Assembly: GCA_016712345.1 (NCBI GenBank)
Contig: JADJRH010000011.1
Coordinates: 2,728,001 to 2,792,000 of the forward strand
Length of the DNA stretch: 64,000 nucleotides
Direction: 5' to 3'
DNA from: Polyangiaceae bacterium
GTDB lineage: Bacteria; Myxococcota_A; Polyangia; Polyangiales; Polyangiaceae
Part shown: one piece after another, positions 53,113 to 61,800 of the stretch
Layout of the letters: every line of letters starts with the position of its first letter
Position numbering within the stretch: position 1 is the stretch's first letter
The notes under the pieces: generated by a model
The model's database searches: none
Seen by the model: the letters and a program-made list of their open reading frames with translations, nothing else
Told to the model about the DNA's origin: nothing
Made by a program: the position numbers and the translations under genes

Positions 53113-54693
53113 ATGCGGCGATTCCATTCCTACGGTCCTGTTGATTCAAGCGAGCATTTCTGCGTCGTGCGGCCAACCATTGTTGAGCGGTGCGTTCAGC
53201 AGCTTGTTGGAAATCCAGGCAAACCGGGGCACTTTTTTACGATCTGGGCGCCTCGCCAGTGTGGAAAAACCTGGCTTATGCGCCGCGCGATTGAAGAAAT
53301 TCGCGCCAGACACGGCAACGCGTTCGCCATCGGCGCCCTGTCCATGCAAGGGCTGCTCAAGGCCGATGAGGGCGACGAAGTCTTTTTTCGCAGCGTGCCC
53401 GACATGTTCAAAGAGGGGTTTGCATTCGAGCCGTCCGCTCCGGCCGATTGGAACGGGTGGCGACGCTTGTTTGCCAAAGAAGGGGGCCTGTTTGATCGGC
53501 CGCTCATTCTGCTCATCGATGAATTCGACTCGCTCCCGCCCGCAGTGATCGACTCGCTGGTTCAAGGGTTTCGCAAGATTTATCTCGCCCGCGAAGGGTA
53601 CACATTGCACAGTCTGGCGCTCATCGGAGTGCGCGCGGTGTTGGGTGTGGACAGCGCTCGGGGATCGCCGTTCAACGTGCAGCGGTCGCTGCATGTCCCC
53701 AACCTGACCCGCGACGAAGTGTCGGACATGTTTGCCCAATACCAGGGCGAGAGCGGTCAGGTGGTCCAACCTGAAGTGGTGGAGGCGTTGTACACAACGA
53801 CACGCGGTCAACCCGGCCTTGTGGGTTGGTTTGGCGAGCTTTTGACCGAGAAGTACAATCCCGGCGATGGTAAGCCCATCACGGGGGCGAACTGGGACGA
53901 AGTGTTCATGTTGGCGTGCCGCGTGGAGCCAAACAACACCATCCTCAATCTCATCAAAAAGGCGAAGGGGCCCCATCGTGAGCAAGTGATGGGGTTGTTC
54001 GGTAAGTCCGACATACCCTTTTCGTTCGATCAAGACTGGTGCAACTATCTCTACACAAACGGCATCATCGACTTTGAAAGAACGCAGGACGAAAAAGGCA
54101 TGCCTACGTCGGTATGCCGCTTTTCAAGCCCGTTTGTGCAGTTTCGACTGCACAGCGCGCTCACCGATGCTCTGGTGCCCGGTCTACCCATTTTGGCGCT
54201 CGACCCGCTCGATACTCTGGCCGATGTATTTACCGACCAACCGCTCAATGCCGCGCCGTTGCTTGAGCGGTATAAAGGGTATCTGACTCGCCTCAAAATC
54301 GCCGGCCAAGACCCTTTTCAGGGAGAGCCGCGCCGCAACGACATGGGCCTGCGTGAAGCCGTGGGGCACTTTCATTTGTACGCCTGGCTGCGTGAAGCCG
54401 TGCGCCCGCTCGCCTCGGTGAGTCCCGAATTTCCAACAGGCAATGGCAAGGTAGACCTGTTCATTCGGTCAAGAACCCACCGGGCCGTGATTGAGGTAAA
54501 GAGTTTCCGCGGCGCGGCCGAATTGCCCATGGCTCGCAGGCAGGCGGCGCGGTATGCCAACAGTCAAAATCTACCCATCGCGACACTCGCGCTCTTTGTG
54601 CCTGTCAGCGACGAAGAGGTATTAAAAAAGCTGTCGAGCGATGAAGTGATTGACAGCGTGCGCGTCATCACTGTGGCCATTGGCTGGACCTGA
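53113..54693 (+). CDS. AAA_35-type ATPase with C-terminal PD-(D/E)XK domain
   Basis: A 526-residue protein starting MRRFHSYGPVDSSEHFCVVR; the open frame further up is not family-like. The ATPase part has FTIWAPRQCGKTWLMRRAIE (P-loop), LILLIDEFDSLP (Walker B) and, later, RGQPGLVGWFGELLTE. A helical middle part follows (YLYTNGIIDF, FSSPFVQFRLHSALTDALVP). The C-terminal domain has FPTGNGKVDLFIRSRTHRAV then IEVKSFRGAAELPMARRQAA, a PD-(D/E)XK core with D and E-x-K in place. The architecture parallels the protein at 26305-27978, but the ATPase family differs. Likely a nuclease of the defensive or selfish type; target unknown. Confidence 0.88.
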   Translation: MRRFHSYGPVDSSEHFCVVRPTIVERCVQQLVGNPGKPGHFFTIWAPRQCGKTWLMRRAIEEIRARHGNAFAIGALSMQGLLKADEGDEVFFRSVPDMFKEGFAFEPSAPADWNGWRRLFAKEGGLFDRPLILLIDEFDSLPPAVIDSLVQGFRKIYLAREGYTLHSLALIGVRAVLGVDSARGSPFNVQRSLHVPNLTRDEVSDMFAQYQGESGQVVQPEVVEALYTTTRGQPGLVGWFGELLTEKYNPGDGKPITGANWDEVFMLACRVEPNNTILNLIKKAKGPHREQVMGLFGKSDIPFSFDQDWCNYLYTNGIIDFERTQDEKGMPTSVCRFSSPFVQFRLHSALTDALVPGLPILALDPLDTLADVFTDQPLNAAPLLERYKGYLTRLKIAGQDPFQGEPRRNDMGLREAVGHFHLYAWLREAVRPLASVSPEFPTGNGKVDLFIRSRTHRAVIEVKSFRGAAELPMARRQAARYANSQNLPIATLALFVPVSDEEVLKKLSSDEVIDSVRVITVAIGWT

Positions 54694-54709
54694 TTCACGC
54701 TGCCCACTG

Positions 54710-55750
54710 TCATTGTTCGCCGATGGCCCAGCCAATCGCCGGCCGAACGGCCCCCGTGGTGACGTCTTGCGAAACGCCCGCAAAGCCGCCCATGAACACC
54801 ATGGGAATGGTGGTACCCAAATATTGCCACGGGAAGGGTGCGAAAGACAACCCGTTTGGAAAGTCGGACATCACCGTGCCGCCCTCGAACCCGCGTTTGA
54901 GACCTTCTTCCCAGCGCAAAGCGAGCAAGTTCAGCACCGGCTCGGGCTCTTTGGTGCCAAAATCCCGTGTCTTGACGTAAGGGAAGAGAACGTTGACCCA
55001 GCCGTTCACGTACGGTCCGCCTGACTCATCCTTCCACTTGAAGAATGACCGCCAAAAGGTGCGATCCACGTCGCCGCGAGCAGACCGCACAATCGCGTCG
55101 AGGATGGGCAGGAGCGCCGCCGTCCAGTCGCCGAGATCGAATTCAGCGAACACCTCGGCCCTCTTCCGGATCGACAGCCAGTCGTCCACCGTGCCGAGGA
55201 GGGTGATCTCCGGGATGCCGCTCATTGTGACAAGGAAGACTTCGAAATACGCTTGTACCGCATCAAACAGGACAACCTCGGATGCCGCGCGCTCGATGGC
55301 ACCGGTTGTTGAGAAGTCTGCAACGACGAGATCCCTCTTCTTGCCGATATGGTCCCGAACGCGGTCGGACAGCTCAGAGAACATCCCCTGCCAATCGTTT
55401 GAGGGCGAGCCTTTGACGAAATCGTCTCTGCGTACGGAGATCCCGAGCTTGCCGTCGTGCTTCACGAATCGGCCGCGCAACGCCTCGGCGTGGAGCTTGA
55501 CATGGGTTGCAAACCCCTGTGCGAGGCAGAGCCAGACATCGTCCGGCGAGAGGACGAGCGGGTAGTGCCAACAAAACGCCGCGTGCGCCGCCGCAACGAG
55601 CCCGTGCGCACGCGAGCCTATCAGATTGGGGAGATTGCACGCCGCGGCCTCGAATACGCGCCCCGACCGAGCCTTGAGCGACTCTTCGAGCGTGATGGGC
55701 GGCTGCCCTGTTTTGCGACGTCTGACATCCGACACAGCAAAGGTGATCAT
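54710..55750 (-). CDS. DUF4419 protein
   Basis: A 346-residue protein starting MITFAVSDVRRRKTGQPPIT. It has the features of DUF4419: GLVAAAHAAFCWHYPLVLSP, DDVWLCLAQGFATHVKLHAE, FSELSDRVRDHIG, ADFSTTGAIERAASEVVLFD, and ending with FVKWKDESGG-like (FKWKDESGGPYVNGWVNVLF). The family occurs in bacteria and fungi and has no established biochemical role. No signal or membrane segment, so it is cytosolic. It converges on the ATPase/nuclease gene, 16 bp apart. Confidence 0.88.
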   Translation of the reverse strand: MITFAVSDVRRRKTGQPPITLEESLKARSGRVFEAAACNLPNLIGSRAHGLVAAAHAAFCWHYPLVLSPDDVWLCLAQGFATHVKLHAEALRGRFVKHDGKLGISVRRDDFVKGSPSNDWQGMFSELSDRVRDHIGKKRDLVVADFSTTGAIERAASEVVLFDAVQAYFEVFLVTMSGIPEITLLGTVDDWLSIRKRAEVFAEFDLGDWTAALLPILDAIVRSARGDVDRTFWRSFFKWKDESGGPYVNGWVNVLFPYVKTRDFGTKEPEPVLNLLALRWEEGLKRGFEGGTVMSDFPNGLSFAPFPWQYLGTTIPMVFMGGFAGVSQDVTTGAVRPAIGWAIGEQ

Positions 55751-55969
55751 GCGGTTATTCTTCCTTGCTCTTTATGTTGCACTTCCCACATGGGAGGCCC
55801 CTTACCACCCATGAAACGTGTCCCGTTTACGGTCCGCATGCAATCAAAAAATTCGAAAAAAGCCTTGCAAGAGTGAGCCGACCGCGGAAATCCAACGCTG
55901 TGTGCTGAACGGCCTGTGTACGCGCTGCCAACTGGCTTGCAAGAGTGACCGCAAGTGAGAGATCCAACG

Positions 55970-56024
55970 TTTCGCGCGCCCGAGGGGTTGACGCTCGGGC
56001 AACAAGGCAGCGACGGCGCCCGAA
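55970..56024. repeat. Dispersed repeat family A, copy 5
   Basis: TTTCGCGCGCCCGAGGGGTT, then GGGCAACAAGGCAGCGACGG. It ends 5 bp before the palindrome array. Confidence 0.7.
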
Positions 56025-56028
56025 AAAA

Positions 56029-56196
56029 CGCTTTCCGAACCGTTCGGAACGCCTTGGGCGAATTGCAGATCGCCTTCCGAACCGTTCGGAACGCCTTTGG
56101 CGAATTGCAGATCGCTTTCCGAACCGTTCGGAACGCCTTGGGCGAATTGCAGATCGCCTTCCGAACCGTTCGGAACGCCTTTGGGGAATTTTTGAT
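56029..56196. repeat. Four 42-bp direct repeats, each with a 17-bp palindrome
   Basis: Units start at 56029, 56071, 56113 and 56155. Each holds TTCCGAACCGTTCGGAA, a perfect dyad around one base, then CGCCTTGGGCGAATTGCAGA. Units 1 and 3 begin CGCTTT; 2 and 4 begin CGCCTT. A fifth, degenerate start follows at 56197. The period equals four turns of B-DNA. The 55751-56350 gap otherwise shows no gene. Confidence 0.9.
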
Positions 56197-56350
56197 CGCG
56201 TTCTGCACACGGTGTGCGACGGCGCAGGTGCGGCGGGATGGCCGTTTCAGGCGCTCATGGTGCGGTGTGCGGCGGGGATCCTGCGGCGCGGGGCTCTCGA
56301 AGGGAGGTATTCCACGGCAACTTGGCGAGACGCAAGGTGTGCTGGGAGCG

Positions 56351-57348
56351 TCAGTCGTCGCCCTCTTTGATGTTTGTGGGTTCTTCTTCTTCGTCTTCTT
56401 TGGCGTTGTGAACGAGCAGTCCACTCACAAAGTACGTGTGGCTTTGGTCTACCGTCAGGTTGTATACCGTTTTGGGTGTGGGCAGGGGTTTCAGGTCGCT
56501 GACCGCTTGGGAAGCCAACTCGCTTTTGTCGTTTAGCCCCGCGAGCTGCGTTCCCACAGTGGCATGGCGAATGGCGCGCCACGCGTTGTTGATAAAAAGC
56601 GATGCACCGGCGTTACCTGAATTTCAGCGGCCACACCCTCCACGCTCAGGCTCCCCGTGGGCCTATCAACGTGCTCGTGCACTTTGGTCACTTTTTGTGT
56701 ACACAACTTGCCGGCAGACTCGTTAAACGCCAATACCTCGTCACCCACCTGAATGTGCTCAATCGGCTTGCGGGATCGATCGGCCATTGTCACAAGGGAT
56801 CCGGCCGCAAAACATCCGCCGCCACCGCCGCCTGGAGCGCCGCCGCCGCCGCCGCCGCCACCTCCTCCACCGCCTCCACCGCCGCCTCCGTCTCCATCGC
56901 CCCCCTTTGGCGGATCGCCGGGATCCTTGGGGGGTTGACCTGGCACGGGAATGTCGGTTTCCAATTTTAGATCATCCCCGAAAACGCTTTTTTCGGGCTT
57001 GGTATCTGCGGGTAGATCGGTTTTTAGATTCAGGTCGTCACTCAACGGGGTTTTTTCAGGTGTGGTACCGGGTGGCGTCAGCTCTTTTCCCGGCGCTTCA
57101 GGCTTGGGGCCGAGGTTGCCCCAAATCTTGTCGGCATCGGACGTGTCAACAGGGTCTTTGGCGGGCTTTTTGGAAGGGTCGCCCAACCCGTCTTTGACCG
57201 CATCCTCCGGTGAGATCGGAGTGGGCTCGTCGGGCACTTTGGGCGGCTGAGGCTCCTTGTCGGTGGAGGTGATTTTGGTGGCTTTGACGCCCTCCGTTCC
57301 GATGGTCAGTCCTTTGCCCGAGACACTAGGTTTGAACTTGATAGGCAT
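56351..57348 (-). CDS. Hint (intein-like) domain protein, frameshifted
   Basis: Starts at 57348 with GGAGG ahead: MPIKFKPSVSGKGLTIGTEG. The first 160 residues are disordered (Pro, Lys, Asp) and end in about 18 Gly. The Hint domain begins at CFAAGSLVTMADRSRKPIEH and includes GDEVLAFNE and VTPVHRF. The frame breaks at the run of five A on the plus strand (56594-56598). One added base gives HRFFINNAWRAIRHATVGTQ and leads to SHTYFVSGLLVHN, the Hint C-terminal motif. Only 16 acidic residues (AKEDEEEEPTNI and on) follow. Hint domains self-cleave at the N-terminal Cys or C-terminal Asn. In polymorphic toxins they release a C-terminal toxin; here there is no toxin domain after the Hint. Confidence 0.85.
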
Positions 57349-57670
57349 TGGGATCCTCCGCGGCGACCTTGTGGCAAGGTCAACGTGCGAGGTTCCGCTG
57401 CCTGGTCCGTGATGTCAACTTCTTTTGCCGCGCGTCTGCGTTTGTGGCGAAATTGGCGGGCAAAAGCTGCGTTGGTGAATCGAAACGGTGAGTGCGGTGG
57501 CCGGCCCGGCCGTCGTTGGTGACGGTTCGCGGCCCCCATGTCACCAGAGGGTAATCCAAACGCTTCAGCGTCTTTGCGTGGCGCTTCGGCACGGCGATCT
57601 TTTTTTCAGTCCAGTCGTTTTTGAAATAATTCGGCCCCGATTTGACCAGATAAGGGAGAAAGGAGGCATC
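57349..57670. other. Intergenic region between the Hint and Rpn-like genes
   Basis: A 322-bp gap between divergent genes. A frame continuous with the Rpn-like gene runs through it but lacks family sequence. I see no repeat or operator. Confidence 0.4.
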
Positions 57671-58669
57671 TTGAACTCATCTGAGTTGCCCGACTTTGGC
57701 GAAGATGTCGATCTGACTCTTCGCCATGTTTCGCGTCAGTTTCCCAGGTCGTTCGCAAAGGCCCTTTTATCTCATGGAGGAGAGATCTCGTCGGCGACAT
57801 GGTTAGATACGCAGGTAACGTCACGCCAAAGAAGACTTGACCGAGTGCTTGATGTTCAGGCGGAGGAAGAGCGGCGGCTTGAACATGTGGAGTGGCAGTT
57901 GGAATGGGGGGCCAATGTCCCAGAAAGGCTGTTTGAGTATCACGTCCTTGTGGCGCTAACCGCGATTGGTGACACAAGTGCGGCCCATTTGCGACTTCCT
58001 ATTCGCACCACCGTTGTCCTGCTCTCCGGTCGCGAGAAACCTTGGCCAGACTCGGGCGAATACCGCACTTCGCCGCAGAGTGAGCCATTCTCAGGGGTGG
58101 TTTTTCGAATCGACGCGGTCTACCAAAAAACCGTGGCGGAGTTATGCGCTCGCGCCAGTGCGTTTTGGCTGATATTCGCGCCGCTCGCGGTGGATGCCGA
58201 TCCACTCAACATGAAACTGGCTGTGGACGAGCTGCGGGCCCGGGCCAGCGGGCGAGAATTGGAGGAGTTGCTCGTGGCCATGGTGGTCATGGCGGATGTC
58301 GACAAAAGAAGTAGAAATTTGAGAGAAGTCATTCTACCCTTATTGCGTGAGGAAACTGTGATGCAGAACTGGTTCTACAAACAGGGCGAAGCAAAGGGCG
58401 AAGCGCGCGGACGGGAAGCTGGAAAAGCTCTGGGCGAGGCGCAGGGCCGGGAAATTGGAAAAGCGCTCGGCGAGGCCCACGGCCGGGAAATTGGAAAGGC
58501 CATGGGCGAAGCCACCGCTCTGTTGCGAGTTCTTGAGCGGCGCGGCGTCGCAGTTCCGGCCGAAGCGCGCGAGAAAATCCTCACCTGCACCAACACGTCG
58601 CAGCTTGAAACGTGGCTCGATCGGGCGCTCACCGCCACCGCGATCGATGAAGTCCTGACAGAATCATAG
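57671..58669 (+). CDS. Rpn/PD-(D/E)XK transposase-like nuclease
   Basis: I place the start at a TTG (57671) because AAAGGAGG lies 5 bases ahead of it, the best ribosome binding site in the window. The product has 332 residues: MNSSELPDFGEDVDLTLRHV. The core has DRVLDVQAEEERRLEHVEWQ, where D and VEWQLE give the D-(D/E)-Q nuclease signature, then RLFEYHVLVALTAI and RTTVVLLSG. The middle is helical, and near the end are three repeats of GEAxGREIGKAL, a flexible Arg/Gly/Glu helix. Rpn proteins are recombination-promoting nucleases related to transposases. Intact by length. Confidence 0.82.
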   Translation: MNSSELPDFGEDVDLTLRHVSRQFPRSFAKALLSHGGEISSATWLDTQVTSRQRRLDRVLDVQAEEERRLEHVEWQLEWGANVPERLFEYHVLVALTAIGDTSAAHLRLPIRTTVVLLSGREKPWPDSGEYRTSPQSEPFSGVVFRIDAVYQKTVAELCARASAFWLIFAPLAVDADPLNMKLAVDELRARASGRELEELLVAMVVMADVDKRSRNLREVILPLLREETVMQNWFYKQGEAKGEARGREAGKALGEAQGREIGKALGEAHGREIGKAMGEATALLRVLERRGVAVPAEAREKILTCTNTSQLETWLDRALTATAIDEVLTES

Positions 58670-58843
58670 ACATCCCTTCGCCGGCTCCTGGCGCAGCGAC
58701 CTGAACGGGTAGCTATTTTGATTGGGTTTCTGAGTGAAACTCGGTCAGTTGATCTCGAAAGACCTCAAACCGAACCTGGCCCGCTTTGGATTACTTCGCC
58801 GATAGCGCTTGCAGTCGGCGGGTAGACCGTATTCAATCCCGCC

Positions 58844-61800
58844 ATGCCGCAAACGAATGCAGGGCTGGGCGCGGACGAAACGTTTGACGCCTTTCTTTGC
58901 CACGCAGGAGCCGACAAACCGGCCGTGAGAGCGCTCGCCGAGCGGCTGCGCAGCGAGGGATTTTCGGTGTGGCTCGATGAAGAGCAGATTGACCCCGGCG
59001 TGGTGATCCTCGATGCGATCGAGCTGGGGCTCCGAGCGAGCCGCCATGTTTTTGTGTGCGTGTCGAGGGAATTTCAAGGGTCGAAGTGGGCGCGGGTGGA
59101 ATGGCAAGCCGCTCTCCACCGGCAGATCCAGCTCGGAGAAGGGTCGGTGGTTCCGGTGCGCGTCGCCGACGGGCCGGACAGCGACGTTCCGCTGTTCCTT
59201 GCGAGCCGCCGCATTGAAGATGTGCGCGTTTCCGAGGGTTTTGCGAAGCTGGTCGCTCTGCTCGATGCAACGAAGGGCGAGCCGCCCCCGAGCCGGCGCA
59301 AGCCCACCAAACCGCCGCGAGGCCCGACCCGCGAAGTGCGCCTCACGCTCACCGAAAGCCCCGCCGGCTTCGAGGCGAAGTGGATCCATGCCCAAGGGGT
59401 CGGCAGCCCCTTCGTCATCGCGCCGCCCCTCACCGTTGAAGACCGCTCCAACCACAAGTGGTATCTCGAAGAGTCCCTCCGTTGGAGCGGTCCCGGCGAT
59501 GAAGCACGCGCCCGCACCTTCGAAACGCGCATGGAGGAGATCGGCAAGAAACTCCACAAGGAGCTTCGGGGCGACACCGACAGCCATCCGCTTCTTCAGT
59601 TGGCGACCGACGGCGAACATCGGCTGTTCACGATTGTGTCGGACCAGTCGGGGCCGCTCGGGCTCCCGTGGGAACTCGTTCACGACACCAAAGGACCGCT
59701 GCTCCTGCGCGACATTATCCTCCGGCGCCAGCTGCCGGCGAGCTCAACCGCGAAGCATCCCCAGGTAGACCTTCCGCTTCGCATCTTGTGGATTGTGAGC
59801 CGGCCCGAAGACGTGAGTTTTCTCGATCCGCGCTCGTCGCTGAAAGCGGGGCTCGATGCGCTTGCGGTGCTGGGGGATCGCGTCGAGATCGAGATCTGCA
59901 CCCCGCCGACGCTCGCCGAGGTGGAACGCCGCCTCGACGCCGCCAAACGCGCGAACAAGCCCATTCATCTCGTCCACTTCGATGGGCACGGGGTGTATCT
60001 GCCGCACCTCGGGGTCGGGGCGCTCTGCTTTGAAAAGGCGGACCAAAAGAACGACCTGGTCCCAGGCAACCAGTTCGGCGCTCTTCTGTCGCGGTACAAT
60101 GTGCCCGTTGCGCTCCTCGAAGCCTGCCAAACGGCGGAGGTCACCACGTCGGTTTTCGGGTCGGTCGCGCCCGCACTGCTCCAGGCGGGCGTGGGCAGCG
60201 TCATCGCCTTCTCGCACGCGGTGACGATGTCGGCCGCCCGCGTGCTCGTCCGGGCGATGTACGAGGCGATCTGCGAGGGCGACACCATGGGAGAAGCCCT
60301 GGCCGCAGGCCGGCGCGCCATGAACGCCGACCAAACGCGCCGGATCCTGCGCGGCGGCCGGGAGGGCAAGCTCCGCGACTGGCACATTCCGCAGCTCTAC
60401 CAAACGGGGAGGATATCGCGCTCGTGCCCCACGGCAGGCCGCTCCGCAAGGTCGAGCCCCGAAAACTCCGCCTCGCAGGCGAGGGATTCGACCTGGAGCC
60501 TATGTACGGGTTTCATGGGCGGGCGGTGGAGCTTCTCGACCTGGAGCGCAAGCTGCGCCGGCACAGCGCCGCGATCGTGACAGGCATGGGTGGCATGGGC
60601 AAAACGTCGCTCGCGATTGAGGCCGGCAGGTGGTGGGCCCGCACGGGGCAGCGGGCGGATGGCGCGGTGTTTGTGTCGTTTGAGCGGCGGCCGAGCGTGG
60701 AGCAAGTGGTGCGGTCGCTTGGCGTGGCGTTTGAGGGGGAAACGTTTTTGCGGAAGTCCGACGAAGAGCAACGCGAGCGGGCGGTGGCGCTCTTCCGCGA
60801 AAAGGAGGTGGTTTGGATTTGGGACAACTTCGAGAGTGTGTTGCCCCAATACCAGGAGAACGCGAGCGAAGGCGGGTTTGATCCGGTCTCGGACGAAGAG
60901 CGCCAGGCGGTGAGCAAGCTGTTTCGAAAGCTTGTCGCGTCACATTCGAGCAAGCCCAAAGGCTGGTTGCTCGTGACGTGCCGGCCTGGGCAACAGCTGC
61001 TCGACCCTATCGCCGAGCTTCCGCTCTTGGGGCTTGGAAACGTGGATGCGCTGGAGATGCTCCAACAGATTGTGTCGCTGCGGGGGATCGACACAAAGCG
61101 CGACGGGTACAACCGCGAAGCGATCGAAAAACTGCTCGCAGCGCTGGAGAGGCATCCCCTGTCGATCGAGCTGGTGGCGCCGCACCTCATCAAGTCCACA
61201 CCGGACAAGCTGCGGGGCGATTTCCGGGCGAAGCTTGATACGTTTGTCAATCCCGCCGCCGAGGAAGATCGGAACAAGAGCTTGCGCGCGTCGCTTGGGT
61301 TTTCAACCGACAGGCTCGGCCCCGAGGTGAAGGCAGTGCTGCCGTATTTGGCTTGGTTTCAAGGGGGAGCGTTGGAGGCGCTGATTCTCGCTTTCACCCA
61401 GCTCCCGCCCGAGAAGTGGAACGAGGTGCGGGATCGGCTCGTGGCGGTCGCCCTGTTGCGGGTGGACGATGAGATGCTTGTGGGGAATCGGCCGTTTTTG
61501 GTCTTTCACCCGACCCTTCCGTTTGCGGCCAAGCCCGAAGAGGTGCCGGATGTGGATGCCGCGGAGGCGCGGTTTGTGGAGGTGTACACAGCCCTTGCAG
61601 GAGCGGTCCACGATGCGTTGATGGGCAAAAGTCCGGCGGGTGGGATGGCGGTGGTGGCGCGTGAAGACCGCAATTTGCAGCGCGCCACCGAACGCGCGCT
61701 CTCGCGGGGGTTGTTCCAGGAGGCCAGCCGGCTCGCAGAGGTGGTGGGCTCCTATCTTCAGAGTGTGGGGCGACCGAAAGACCAGGCGAGGTGGGCCGCA

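Noticed and set aside
56029..56196. CRISPR array or coding peptide repeat
   Set aside because: The repeats are contiguous with no spacers. The 14-residue peptide repeat has no start signal and is a by-product of the 42-bp period.
57488..57670. Upstream extension of the Rpn-like frame
   Set aside because: No family sequence; the AAAGGAGG site fixes the TTG at 57671.
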